From assembly GCA_937880875.1 (NCBI GenBank), contig CALGRI010000243.1:1-56776 (forward strand): a DNA stretch of 56,776 nt, written 5' to 3'. Source of the stretch: an uncultured Pseudomonadota bacterium. Its GTDB lineage: Bacteria; Desulfobacterota; Desulfobacteria; Desulfobacterales; Desulfobacteraceae. Every line of letters starts with the position of its first letter. Position 1 is the stretch's first letter. Shown here one piece after another: positions 17,925 through 26,911 of this stretch. A model generated the notes under the pieces. The model worked only from the letters and a program-made list of their open reading frames with translations. It ran no database searches and was not told where the DNA came from. The translations under genes and the position numbers were made by a program.

Positions 17925-19577
17925 GTGAAACCAATTCGATATACAAAAGAGATGACGGATGAATTCCTGAGAGACGGATACTGGACCCGGGAAACATTTT
18001 ATGATTTCTGGGCAAAAAATGCCAGCCAGATGCCTGACCAGGAAGCTTTGGTAGATTCAAAATACAGATTGACATGGAAAAAGGCGGTGGAACTTGTGGA
18101 TGCCATGGCCATATCCTGGGTTGAAATGGGTATGGAAAAACATTCCAGGGTCATTATTCAATCTCCCAACAGCGTATACGGGTTTCTGGCAAGAATTGCA
18201 TGTGAACGGGCCGGCTTGATTTCTCTGACGGTTTACCCCTATCTGAGAAAAAAAGAACTGACCTATATGGTGGATAGAACCAAGGCATCCGCCGTGATTA
18301 TTCTTCATACCTACAATAATTTTAATTATTTAGAAATGTATGAGGATCTTCAAAAAAAATTTTCTCACCTGAAAAATATTTTCCTGTTTGATGATATCGT
18401 GCCCCCGGATGCGCCCGAAGGAACTTTTTCATTGACCACCATGGCTGCCAAAAGAGTGCAATTGCCCGTGGACAAGTCAGTGCTTGCCAAAAGACGGTTT
18501 GATGCCATTGAAAATATCTCCATTTTAACCACCACCTCGGGAACCACGGGTATTCCAAAGCTTGTTGAATGGCCAACCGCCCCGAGAATCTGCACGTCCA
18601 AAGGTCGTGTGGATATCTGGAACCTGACCAAGGATGATATCACCATGGCCATTGCCCCCCATGCCGGCGGTGCTGCCGGGACGTTGACCTATTTTGCAGC
18701 GCCCATTGCAGGGGCTAAAACCGTTATGCTGGAAGACTTTTCCCCGGATGCGGCCCTGGCGCTCATTGAAAAAGAAAAGGCAACGGCCATTGGTGTGGTG
18801 CCGACCCATCTGATCAGAATGCTTGAAGCGGATGTGTCAAAGTATGACTTAAGTTCTTTGAGATTTATTCGCTCTGCCGGCGGGTATCTGCCTCCTCAGG
18901 TGGCAGAGGAAGCTGAAAATGCTTTTGGCGCTTCCATCACCAGTGATCTGGGCACCCAGGACATGGGATCTGTATCCGGTTGCCGGGTGGAAGATACCAA
19001 GGATCTTCGGCGCAGAACCGTGGGCAGAATGCTGCCCGGCAATAAAGTCCGGCTGGCAGACCAGGAAAACAAGGAAAAAACCGTCCCGGACGGTGAACCC
19101 GGCATTCTCTATTTCAGGGGGCCTCATGCACCGGCAGGATATTATCGGGATGAAGAGCTGACTTCCACTGTTTTTGACAAAGACGGCTGGACCACAACAG
19201 AAGATATTGTCAAATTTGATCAGGGATGTCTCTGGATATTGGGCCGTGCCAAGGACATGATCATCCGGGGGGGACAAAATATTTATCCGGCAGAAGTAGA
19301 AGGCCTTTTAAATGATCATCCGGCTGTGGCAGCCGTTGCCATTGTAGGGTATCCTGACAGGGAAATGGGAGAGCGCTGTGCCGCCTATGTGATCCCTAAA
19401 GCCGGCATGGAGTTTGATTTCACGACCATGGTCAATTATCTGAAAACCAAAGAGATTGCCATGTTCAAACTTCCTGAGCATCTTGAAATTGTAAATGAAT
19501 TTCCAGCTGTTGGAGATTCCGGCAAAATTAATAAGGAAACCTTGAAAAAAGATATCCGGACGAGACTGGGGTTATAA
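17925..19577 (+). CDS. Aryl-carboxylate AMP/CoA ligase (adenylate-forming enzyme)
   Basis: A 550-residue ANL-superfamily enzyme. The P-loop-like motif LTTTSGTTGIPK is at 201-212, DGWTTTEDIVKFD and GRAKDMIIRGGQNIYPAEVE mark the hinge and C-terminal domain, and the catalytic lysine is in SGKINKETLKK near the end. The N-terminal region resembles 2,3-dihydroxybenzoate-AMP ligase (EntE-like) and other aromatic-acid ligases. In this array it most likely activates the carboxylation product, a hydroxybenzoate, to its CoA thioester. It starts at GTG 17925 with a GGAAAGG ribosome-binding site, 15 bases after the UbiD stop. Confidence 0.85.
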   Translation: MKPIRYTKEMTDEFLRDGYWTRETFYDFWAKNASQMPDQEALVDSKYRLTWKKAVELVDAMAISWVEMGMEKHSRVIIQSPNSVYGFLARIACERAGLISLTVYPYLRKKELTYMVDRTKASAVIILHTYNNFNYLEMYEDLQKKFSHLKNIFLFDDIVPPDAPEGTFSLTTMAAKRVQLPVDKSVLAKRRFDAIENISILTTTSGTTGIPKLVEWPTAPRICTSKGRVDIWNLTKDDITMAIAPHAGGAAGTLTYFAAPIAGAKTVMLEDFSPDAALALIEKEKATAIGVVPTHLIRMLEADVSKYDLSSLRFIRSAGGYLPPQVAEEAENAFGASITSDLGTQDMGSVSGCRVEDTKDLRRRTVGRMLPGNKVRLADQENKEKTVPDGEPGILYFRGPHAPAGYYRDEELTSTVFDKDGWTTTEDIVKFDQGCLWILGRAKDMIIRGGQNIYPAEVEGLLNDHPAVAAVAIVGYPDREMGERCAAYVIPKAGMEFDFTTMVNYLKTKEIAMFKLPEHLEIVNEFPAVGDSGKINKETLKKDIRTRLGL

Positions 19578-19582
19578 ACTAA

Positions 19583-20800
19583 ATGACAAATTCCAAAACG
19601 GTTTTAATCATATCTACCCTTGATACGAAAAGAGAAGAAACCCGGTATTTAAAATACAAATTTAAAGAAATTGGTGTTTTACCTCTTTTAATGGATCTTT
19701 CCATGCGGGGAAAGGAAGCATCACATGCAGAACTGACCCCGTCCCATGTCGCATCGGCCGGCGGATCAACCATTGAAGAAATCAATACGTCCAAAGAAAG
19801 GTCCACCATTACCAACATTATTATTGATGGGGCTACAAAAATTGCCAGAGATCTGTATGCTGCGGGGAAAATTGACGGTGTCATGGCCCTTGGCGGATCT
19901 ACAGGCTCTTTGATGGCAACCGATGTCATGCGGGCATTACCCTTTGGCATCCCCAAATTGATGATATCCTCCACAGCAGCACTTCCCGGACTTTCTACAA
20001 AATACATTGGTACGGGTGATATTTTATTGTTTCATTCCGTCATTGAAATATCTGGTGTGACTGATATGCTCGCAAATGTCATGGACAGAGCCTGTTATGC
20101 CATGAAAGGCATGATAGAGTATGTGAGCAACACTCTTGCCACCCAGAACAAAAAAACCATTGCCATGACCATGCTGGGCCCGTGTGAACAATGTGCACGC
20201 TCGGTCAGGGCAGCCCTTGAAAAAGAAGGGTACCAGGTCACAGGGTTTTCTGCAGCCGGTGTTGGCGACCAGGCCATGGAAAAGATGATTGCGGAAGGAT
20301 TTTTTCAGGGCGTTATTGACCTTGCTCCGGGCGGGGTTGGCGAGCATTATTTCGGGTATATGCGGGATGGCGGTCCCAACCGGCTGGAGTCTGCCGGGAA
20401 AAAGGGAATTCCCCAGATTATCTCCACCTGTTCGGTCAATCACATGACTCCGTCCAGATCAAAATATAAAGAAGAATTCCATGAAAGGCGAAAATACGAT
20501 CTTGATAAATTTCGAACCTGGCTTCGCCTTTCACCAGATGAACTTAAAATCATTGCCAATGAATTTGCAAGGAAGCTCAATGGTTCAAAGGCCCCTGTAA
20601 AAGTGATGGTTCCCATGCAGGGATGGTCGTCTGTGGATGCAAAAGGCAACCCAACCTATGATCCGGAAGAGGACCGCATTTTCGTTGAAACATTGAGAGC
20701 TAAGCTTGATCCAAGAATAAAAATTATTGAAATCGATGCAAACATGGAAGATTCTGCCTTTAGCCAACAGGTAATAAAATCAGCATTGGAACTTTTTTAA
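19583..20800 (+). CDS. Tm-1-like ATP-binding domain protein (UPF0261)
   Basis: A 405-residue UPF0261 protein. It opens with VLIISTLDTKREETRYLKYKFKEIG, has the two-domain pattern with GVMALGGSTGSLMATDVMRALPFG near residue 95 and a C-terminal region with DLAPGGVGEHYFGYMRDGG and KVMVPMQGWSSVDAKG. Relatives include the N-terminal domain of the tomato Tm-1 resistance protein, which binds ATP. The bacterial members have no established role. It is set between the ligase (5 bases) and the HD gene (TAATG overlap), so it belongs to the pathway's message. A hydrolase or acyl-transfer role is a guess only. Confidence 0.85.
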   Translation: MTNSKTVLIISTLDTKREETRYLKYKFKEIGVLPLLMDLSMRGKEASHAELTPSHVASAGGSTIEEINTSKERSTITNIIIDGATKIARDLYAAGKIDGVMALGGSTGSLMATDVMRALPFGIPKLMISSTAALPGLSTKYIGTGDILLFHSVIEISGVTDMLANVMDRACYAMKGMIEYVSNTLATQNKKTIAMTMLGPCEQCARSVRAALEKEGYQVTGFSAAGVGDQAMEKMIAEGFFQGVIDLAPGGVGEHYFGYMRDGGPNRLESAGKKGIPQIISTCSVNHMTPSRSKYKEEFHERRKYDLDKFRTWLRLSPDELKIIANEFARKLNGSKAPVKVMVPMQGWSSVDAKGNPTYDPEEDRIFVETLRAKLDPRIKIIEIDANMEDSAFSQQVIKSALELF

Positions 20801-21402
20801 TGGACATATCATTTGAACGACAATTAATTAAAATGATTGAGCCCTTATACAAAAAGGGTCGTGACGGAGACTGGGATCATATCCTGCGCATGGTAAATCT
20901 TTGCAAAACCTTGCTGGAACATGAAAAGGCTGATGAGGATATTGTTCTGCCGGCAGCATACCTCCATGACTTAGGATGGACAGCCATTGACTTTTCTGAC
21001 TTTAACCAGGCAACTCCCAGGGTAAAAGCTGATTCATCCAGTTTTACCCAGCATATGGAACAGGGCGCTGTCATTGCAGGTAAAATTTTATCAGCGTTTG
21101 AATATGATAAAAATAAGATTAAAGAGATCCAGAGCATCATTAAAGTTCATGACCTGCCTGAAATCGTTTTTAAAATGAACAATATTTCAGCAACCCTGGT
21201 GGTGGAAGCAGACCGCCTGGACAGATACGGTAAAACCGGCCTTGAGCGGTTTAAAACCATGTTCGGAGCAGATAAGCTTTCCGGACCATATTGGGAAGAG
21301 GCCAGACAACTCAGGATTGACGGCCTTAAAGACTGGTTCAGAACAAAGACGGCCATCAACCTGTCTAAAAAAAGGGCCGCAGAAATGGGGCTGTTTGATT
21401 AG
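20800..21402 (+). CDS. HD-domain phosphohydrolase
   Basis: A 200-residue protein with the metal-binding HD pattern: His27 in DWDHILR, His56-Asp57 in YLHDLGW and a later histidine in VHDLPEIV, with EADRLDRYG near 130. HD proteins are metal-dependent phosphohydrolases acting on nucleotides or phosphate esters. Its ATG overlaps the stop of the Tm-1-like gene by one base, so translation is coupled. Known phenol clusters carry a HAD-type phosphatase-like subunit, PpcD, which I do not find here. This HD protein might hydrolyse an aryl phosphate instead, but this is an inference from position. Confidence 0.8.
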   Translation: MDISFERQLIKMIEPLYKKGRDGDWDHILRMVNLCKTLLEHEKADEDIVLPAAYLHDLGWTAIDFSDFNQATPRVKADSSSFTQHMEQGAVIAGKILSAFEYDKNKIKEIQSIIKVHDLPEIVFKMNNISATLVVEADRLDRYGKTGLERFKTMFGADKLSGPYWEEARQLRIDGLKDWFRTKTAINLSKKRAAEMGLFD

Positions 21403-21465
21403 CCGGGGGCTTGGCCTGATTACAGAACAGGCATTTTACGAAAACCATTTTATGGAGAGATGAGG

Positions 21466-22116
21466 ATGATTGTTAAAAACTGGATGCGTAAAAATCCTGA
21501 TACAATATCAAGCGATCTTTCAGCAAAAGAAGCCATGATTTTATTTGAAAAAAACAGAGTCCCTTTTATGGCCGTTGTGGATAACGGGAAATTCAGAGGG
21601 CTTATTGCAAGACGGGATCTGAGAGAGGCTGCTTCCTGGGCCATTGCGACCCAGGATATTTATGAAGTTCAATATTTTAACGAACGGCTGAAAGTAAAAG
21701 ATATTATGGTTAGAAAACCCGTTACCCTGTCTGTGGATGATACTGTTGAAACCGCTCTTGAAAAGGGCAAACAATTCGGCAGAAGCTTTTTACCGGTTAT
21801 GGATGGTGAAATCTTTGTGGGAAGCCTTTCAAACAGGGATTTCTCCCACGCGCTAAGCCAGCTTCTCGGAAGTGCGGAAGGGCTGCATGGGGTTTCCATC
21901 GAAATAAACGGCGATTCCAAGGTTACCATAAAGAAAATTCTGGAAGATATCTTTATACTGGGTCTTGAAATCAAGGGGCTGTTTACATTAAAAAATCCTG
22001 ATTCCGTTGCTAAAAGGCTTATCATACGGTTTGAAGCAAAATGCCTGAAAAGAATTGTCTCTTTAATTGAAAAAAAAGGTTATAATTTAGTAGAAGTGAC
22101 CAAACACGAAAAATAG
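21466..22116 (+). CDS. ppsC: CBS-domain protein, phenylphosphate synthase subunit C
   Basis: A 216-residue protein with two CBS repeats, one beginning MIVKNWMRKNPDTISSDLSA and the other KDIMVRKPVTLSVDDTVETA, followed by an ACT-like C-terminal region of about 75 residues. Thauera PpsC is a 24-kDa CBS protein that stimulates PpsAB, and size, domains and neighbours agree. ATG 21466 is chosen because GGAGA lies seven bases before it and the protein then opens with the family-typical M-x-V-K-x-W-M; the ATG at 21460 is only one base from that site. Adenine nucleotides probably bind the CBS pair and tune synthase activity. Confidence 0.8.
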   Translation: MIVKNWMRKNPDTISSDLSAKEAMILFEKNRVPFMAVVDNGKFRGLIARRDLREAASWAIATQDIYEVQYFNERLKVKDIMVRKPVTLSVDDTVETALEKGKQFGRSFLPVMDGEIFVGSLSNRDFSHALSQLLGSAEGLHGVSIEINGDSKVTIKKILEDIFILGLEIKGLFTLKNPDSVAKRLIIRFEAKCLKRIVSLIEKKGYNLVEVTKHEK

Positions 22117-22148
22117 AATTATAAATTGCAAACCGCAGGGAGTATAAT

Positions 22149-22772
22149 ATGACAAAACGATTAATCGTGGGGATAGCCGGGGCAAGTGGTGTGATTTATG
22201 GCATCAGGATGCTTGAAGTCCTTAAAACCCGTGGCATTGAAACCCATCTGATTATTTCGGAAGCCGGAAAACTCAATATCAGGATTGAAACCGATTATGA
22301 TGTGGATGAAGTTCTTGCCATGGCGGATTTTACCTATACCAACAATGATATTGCTGCATCTGTTGCCAGTGGTTCCTTTCTGACCATGGGCATGGTGGTG
22401 GCACCCTGTACAGTAAAAACCCTGTCTGGAATTGCAAACTCCTATAATGAGAATCTGTTGATCCGGGCAGCAGATGTCCAGCTCAAAGAAAAAAGGAAGC
22501 TGGCACTGATGTTCAGGGAAACCCCTTTGCATATAGGGCATTTAAGGCTTTTAACCCAGGCCGCTGAAATGGGGGCCCATATTATCCCGCCCGTACCGGC
22601 TTTTTATCATCACCCCAAAACCATTGATGACATTATTAATCAATCTGTCGGCAAGGTGTTGGATTGCATGGGGATCGAGCATGACCTGTTTAAACGATGG
22701 GATAACTCTGAGTTGGATAAGCTTTTGAACAAATCCAAAACGCCTGAAGAAAAACTGATCGCCATAAAATAA
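22149..22772 (+). CDS. ubiX: UbiX flavin prenyltransferase
   Basis: This 207-residue flavoprotein has the opening LIVGIAGASGVIYGIRMLEVL, MVVAPCTVKTLSGIANSYNENLLIRAADV in the middle, and the C-terminal REPLH-type segment seen as FRETPLHIGHLRLL, followed by PPVPAFYHHPKTIDDII. UbiX adds a dimethylallyl group to FMN to make the prenylated cofactor of UbiD enzymes. Placing it in the same array as the UbiD gene at 16504 supplies that cofactor in step with the apoenzyme. Length and motifs are normal for the family. Confidence 0.92.
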   Translation: MTKRLIVGIAGASGVIYGIRMLEVLKTRGIETHLIISEAGKLNIRIETDYDVDEVLAMADFTYTNNDIAASVASGSFLTMGMVVAPCTVKTLSGIANSYNENLLIRAADVQLKEKRKLALMFRETPLHIGHLRLLTQAAEMGAHIIPPVPAFYHHPKTIDDIINQSVGKVLDCMGIEHDLFKRWDNSELDKLLNKSKTPEEKLIAIK

Positions 22773-22800
22773 AAACGATCTTTGAATAAGGAGAATCACA

Positions 22801-23064
22801 ATGGCCTTTGATGACAAACAATTGTCAGGAGCGGAAAGTCTGCGCAAAACCAGAACCTATGGAAAATTTAGATGCCATAACCCGACCTGTATGGGCAGGT
22901 TGGAACCTAAGCCGGGAGATAAGCATGTGAAGTGCCCGGTGTGTACCTGTGAATTCCGCGTCGCCTGGATTCGTCCTGATTTTCCAAGAATCCGCGGGCC
23001 GGTCTGGGAAGTAAACAAAAAGATAGCCGAGGCAGCATTCAAGAAAAAGATGGGGGGCAAATAA
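22801..23064 (+). CDS. Small zinc-ribbon-like protein next to aldehyde oxidoreductase
   Basis: An 87-residue protein with a CHNPTC ... CPVCTC cysteine arrangement (about residues 22-47) that fits a zinc ribbon or a rubredoxin-like metal site, and a basic C-terminal helix. The start ATG has AAGGAG upstream. Only one base separates its stop from the start of the tungsten oxidoreductase gene, so a role as subunit or assembly partner of that enzyme is likely. It is not MoaD-like, since it lacks a C-terminal Gly-Gly tail: it ends GGK. I do not recognise a named family. Confidence 0.65.
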   Translation: MAFDDKQLSGAESLRKTRTYGKFRCHNPTCMGRLEPKPGDKHVKCPVCTCEFRVAWIRPDFPRIRGPVWEVNKKIAEAAFKKKMGGK

Positions 23065-23065
23065 C

Positions 23066-25006
23066 ATGGCTTTGAACAGAAAAATTGCTTATATCAACCT
23101 AACCACGGGAGAGATAGAGGTCAAACCGATTCCTCTTGATGTCAGAAGAAAATTTCTCGGTGGTCGAGGTCTTGATGCCTACTTGTTACTGAATCACTCT
23201 AAAAAAGGCTGTGATCCTTTAGGACCGGATAATCCTTTGATTGTCAGCGGCGGTATACTTACTGCAACCTGTGCATCAGCAACGGCCAGAACCCATATCA
23301 TGGCAAAATCCCCTCTTACCGGACTTTTGGGCTCTGCTAACATGGGAGGTTTTTTTGCCCCGGAAATGGCATGGGCAGGCTTTCATCACCTTGTCATAAA
23401 AGGGAAGGCCAAAAAACCGTCTTACCTTTTTATTAAAAACGGCACCATTGAAATTTGTGATGCAGAAAATATCTGGGGAAAAACCACCACAGATACCCAG
23501 TGGGCCATCCAGGAGGAACTCAATGACAGGGAAATAAAATCCCTTGTCATAGGACCTGCCGGTGAAAATCTGGTAACATTTGCCAATGTCATGACCGGGA
23601 TTAAAAATGCTGGAGGAAGAACGGGAATGGGTGCTGTCATGGGCTCCAAGAATCTCAAGGCAATTGCCTGCAGAGGAACCATGGACATCAAAATTACTCA
23701 TCCTGTTGAAGCCCTGGAATATAACAAGCGATTTATTGATCAGATCACCTCGGCAAAGGTGAATAAAACCCAGGGAACCCTTGGAACCCCCATGATCTGG
23801 GGTGCAACCAATTCCTGGGGCGGGGTTCGTACTAGAAATTTCCAGTATAACCAGTGCGAGTATGCCGATGATATCGAGCCTGAGGCAATAGATGAAATCT
23901 GTGAAGATACAATGGGACCCTATCATATGGCAGGCTGTTTTGGCTGCCAGGTCCATTGCCGTGCCCAGTACAGAATCCCTTCAGGGCCCCTTAAAGGCAA
24001 ATACGATGAGGGGCCTGAATACACGTCCCAGGGGGCATTCGGAGGAGAGCCGGATACACCGAGAGCCGAGACCGTGCTCGTAGGAAACCACCTGGTTGAC
24101 CAGTACGGCATGGATAATCTTGAGGTGGGCAGTTTGATTTCCTGGGCAATGGAACTCTATGAAAAAGGCATTATTACCAGCAAGGATACAGACGGCCTGG
24201 ACTTAAGATTCGGCAATGACGAAGCGCTTCTCGAGATGGTGGAACGCATCTGCTACAGGAAAGGCAAAGTGGCCGATGCCCTTGCCCAGGGTGGTATTCC
24301 AGCCTCTAAAATATTTGGCAAAGATTCATTTGAATATCTCATCCAGGTAAAGGGAATGAGCAACCTTCATTCCGATGAAAGAGCCACCCCGGGGCTGGCC
24401 CTGAATATTGCAACCGCATCAAGGGGGTCTGATCATTTAAGAAGTCGTCCTGCCATTGATCTGTATCATCTGCCTGAAAAAGTATTGCATAAAATCTATG
24501 GCAGTCCCGTACCCTACAAAGGAAAGCTCAGCTCAGAGCATACAGAGTATGTGGGAAAAGCCTGGCAGGTTTTCTGGCAGGAAAACTGCTACATGGGTGT
24601 GGACTGTCTGGGCATCTGCAAGTACCATACAACCTTTCTGGGCGCAACCCTGCCCAACTTCGAGGACTGGCCAAAGGTTCTTTTTTACAACACAGGCCTT
24701 GAATATACGCCGGAAGAACTCTGGGATATTTCAGAGCGTTGCAACATGATAGAAAGACTCTTTAATTTAAGGGAAGGTTTGACAAGAAATGATCTTGAAA
24801 AAGGCGACATGCTCAACCATCGTTATTTTGATGAGCCCTGCAGAAGAGGGGCCCCTGACGTTGTCGGAATGATGATTGACAAGAAAAAATTTGTTAAAAT
24901 GATTGATGAATTTTACGAGCACAAAGGGCTTGATAAAAATGGCAATCCAAAACCTGAAACCCTGAAACGGCTTGGGATTGAAAACGAGCCCTCTCATATG
25001 CTGTAG
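23066..25006 (+). CDS. Tungsten-dependent aldehyde ferredoxin oxidoreductase-family enzyme
   Basis: A 646-residue AOR-family protein. It starts RKIAYINLTTGEIEVKPIP, has the pterin-binding GGRGLDAYLL and GRTGMGAVMGSKNLKAIA, the cluster-binding cysteines in AGCFGCQVHCR (about 291-301) and the distal cysteine in GVDCLGICKYH near 515. Such enzymes hold a tungsto-bispterin and one [4Fe-4S] cluster and interconvert aldehydes and acids; a subgroup (BamB) reduces benzoyl-CoA rings. The neighbour at 25026 supplies the electron-transfer subunit. Oxidation of an aromatic aldehyde, reduction of an acid, or a BamB-like reaction are all open. Length fits both groups. Confidence 0.88.
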   Translation: MALNRKIAYINLTTGEIEVKPIPLDVRRKFLGGRGLDAYLLLNHSKKGCDPLGPDNPLIVSGGILTATCASATARTHIMAKSPLTGLLGSANMGGFFAPEMAWAGFHHLVIKGKAKKPSYLFIKNGTIEICDAENIWGKTTTDTQWAIQEELNDREIKSLVIGPAGENLVTFANVMTGIKNAGGRTGMGAVMGSKNLKAIACRGTMDIKITHPVEALEYNKRFIDQITSAKVNKTQGTLGTPMIWGATNSWGGVRTRNFQYNQCEYADDIEPEAIDEICEDTMGPYHMAGCFGCQVHCRAQYRIPSGPLKGKYDEGPEYTSQGAFGGEPDTPRAETVLVGNHLVDQYGMDNLEVGSLISWAMELYEKGIITSKDTDGLDLRFGNDEALLEMVERICYRKGKVADALAQGGIPASKIFGKDSFEYLIQVKGMSNLHSDERATPGLALNIATASRGSDHLRSRPAIDLYHLPEKVLHKIYGSPVPYKGKLSSEHTEYVGKAWQVFWQENCYMGVDCLGICKYHTTFLGATLPNFEDWPKVLFYNTGLEYTPEELWDISERCNMIERLFNLREGLTRNDLEKGDMLNHRYFDEPCRRGAPDVVGMMIDKKKFVKMIDEFYEHKGLDKNGNPKPETLKRLGIENEPSHML

Positions 25007-25025
25007 AAAGGAGTCAACTCAACTC

Positions 25026-25520
25026 ATGGAAAATAAAGTTTTAATGATAAATTATGAAAAATGTACAGGGTGCAGATTGTGCGAACTGGTATGTGCGGTA
25101 AAACATGACGGTGTATCAAATCCTGCCAGAAGCCGCATCAGGGTTATGAAATGGGAAATGGACGGGGTCTACATCCCCATGGCCTGTCAGCAGTGCCAGG
25201 ATGCGCCCTGCATGGGTGTCTGCCCGGCAAATGCGATTTCCCGCAATGATACGCTCAATAAAATTGAAGTGGATTACGACAAATGTATCGGCTGCAGGTC
25301 TTGTGTGGCAGTTTGCCCGTTTGGCGCCATGGGGTTTAATTCCATTGCCAGGGAAGTCTTCAAATGCGACCTGTGTGATGGAGATCCCCAGTGCGTAAGA
25401 TTCTGTGAGGTTCGGGCCATTGAATATGTGGATGCAGATGACGTGGCCATCTTCAAAAAACAGGATGCCGCTTCCAAACTGCACGCAACAAGCCATAAAA
25501 TTGCCTTGAAGAGTGCTTAA
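25026..25520 (+). CDS. Four-cluster ferredoxin-like electron-transfer subunit
   Basis: A 164-residue iron-sulfur protein with four cysteine groups: CTGCRLCELVC, CQQCQDAPCMGVCP, CIGCRSCVAVCP and CDLCDGDPQCVRFCE, enough for four [4Fe-4S] clusters. This is the AorA / HycB / BamC type of small subunit, which carries electrons to or from a partner oxidoreductase. It follows the tungsten enzyme by 19 bases. The longer frame from 24972 is rejected, since ATG 25026 has AAAGGAG upstream and begins the conserved fold. No FAD subunit (AorC type) follows. Confidence 0.9.
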   Translation: MENKVLMINYEKCTGCRLCELVCAVKHDGVSNPARSRIRVMKWEMDGVYIPMACQQCQDAPCMGVCPANAISRNDTLNKIEVDYDKCIGCRSCVAVCPFGAMGFNSIAREVFKCDLCDGDPQCVRFCEVRAIEYVDADDVAIFKKQDAASKLHATSHKIALKSA

Positions 25521-25531
25521 AGGAGACCTGG

Positions 25532-26884
25532 ATGGAACAAACAAGGATTCTGGTGGTTGATGATGAGTTGGTTATTCGGGAATCACTTACGGGCTGGCTT
25601 CAAAGAGACGGGTATCATGTAGAAAACGTGCCCAGCGGCGAAAAAGCCATTGACCTTCTCAAAACCAAAAGTTTTGACCTTCTTTTGCTGGACATTCAAA
25701 TGGATGGCATCAGTGGAATGGATGTTCTCAAGCATGTAAAAGAGTTTTATCCTGATATTGATGCTATTATGATCACGGCCTACGGCTCCATCCCTTCAGC
25801 AGTCCAGGCCATGAAATACCATGCTTTTGATTATCTTTTAAAACCGTTTGATCCAGAGGAACTGGGGGTGCTCATCCAGAAACTGGTCAATCACAGGGCT
25901 AAAATAAAAGAGAACCTGTTTTTAAAGGAAGATTACGAACAAAGAACCCGGTTTGAAAGTATGATAGGCCAATCCAGGCCAATGCAGGAAATTTTCAATC
26001 TGATAGAAGATATCAAGGATACTGAAACAACTGTTCTGATCACGGGTGAAACCGGAACGGGAAAAGGGCTTGCTGCAAAAGCCATTCACTCCAATTCCAG
26101 GGTTTCCAATGGCCCTTTTGTCAGTGTGAATTGCGGAGCCATTCCAATACATATCATGGAAAGCGAACTTTTCGGCCATCAAAAAGGAGCTTTTACAGAT
26201 GCAAAAGAAACCCGGAAAGGCCGTCTGGAGCTTGCTGGCAGCGGGACATTGTTTCTGGATGAAATCGGTGAAATCAGCATGCGAATGCAGATTGACCTGC
26301 TCCAGATCCTGGAAGATAAAATATTTTACAGGGTTGGGGGTACCCAGCCCATTACAGCCGACTTCAGGGTGATTGCCGCCACCAATGCAAATCTTGAACA
26401 GGCCATTAAAAATCGAACCTTCCGGGAAGACCTGTATTATCGACTGAACGTCATTACATTTACCATGCCGACGTTAAGGGAACGAAAAGAGGATATCCCC
26501 CTGCTGGCAAAACATTTTTTAATGAAAACCACCCAGGAGATCAACAGAGGGGTGGAAAGAATCAGCCGGGATGCCATGGATGAACTCATGCTTTATGAAT
26601 GGCCGGGGAATGTAAGGGAGCTTTCCAATGCCATTGAAAGAGCAGTGGTGGTCTGTAAAACCCGGACCATTACACCCTTTGATCTTCCCATTGTAAAAGG
26701 GCTGGAAAACGAATTGAAAAATAAGTATTTTTCTTTAAATGATGTGGAAAAACATCATATTTCAAAAATCTTAAATGAGAATAGTTGGAATATTTCAAAA
26801 AGTGCTGCCATTCTTGGTATTGACAGATCAACCCTGTACAACAAGATAAAACTATATGACTTAAAAAATGATCGTGACAAATAA
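25532..26884 (+). CDS. Sigma-54-dependent response regulator (NtrC family)
   Basis: A 450-residue regulator with three domains: a receiver (phospho-acceptor Asp54 in LLLDIQMDG, Lys104), an AAA+ sigma-54 activator (Walker A GETGTGKG at 172-179, Walker B TLFLDEIGE) and a C-terminal Fis-type helix-turn-helix (SAAILGIDRSTLYNKIK). The sigma-54 contact loop reads GAFTDA (219-224), not GAFTGA. It is the last gene of the array, 11 bases after the ferredoxin gene. No kinase is adjacent; the PAS kinase at 29688 is the nearest. By eye I found no clear -24/-12 promoter in this window, so its targets are unknown. Confidence 0.9.
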   Translation: MEQTRILVVDDELVIRESLTGWLQRDGYHVENVPSGEKAIDLLKTKSFDLLLLDIQMDGISGMDVLKHVKEFYPDIDAIMITAYGSIPSAVQAMKYHAFDYLLKPFDPEELGVLIQKLVNHRAKIKENLFLKEDYEQRTRFESMIGQSRPMQEIFNLIEDIKDTETTVLITGETGTGKGLAAKAIHSNSRVSNGPFVSVNCGAIPIHIMESELFGHQKGAFTDAKETRKGRLELAGSGTLFLDEIGEISMRMQIDLLQILEDKIFYRVGGTQPITADFRVIAATNANLEQAIKNRTFREDLYYRLNVITFTMPTLRERKEDIPLLAKHFLMKTTQEINRGVERISRDAMDELMLYEWPGNVRELSNAIERAVVVCKTRTITPFDLPIVKGLENELKNKYFSLNDVEKHHISKILNENSWNISKSAAILGIDRSTLYNKIKLYDLKNDRDK

Positions 26885-26911
26885 ATACGCTTACTGTCTC
26901 GCCATTGGCAA

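Noticed and set aside
23276-23956. Minus-strand ORF of 226 codons
   Set aside because: It is a shadow of the AOR-family gene and contains no recognisable domain.
23066-25520. Firm call as BamB/BamC of class II benzoyl-CoA reductase
   Set aside because: The AOR-family and ferredoxin motifs do not separate BamB from ordinary aldehyde oxidoreductases by eye, and bamDEFGHI genes are absent from the window.
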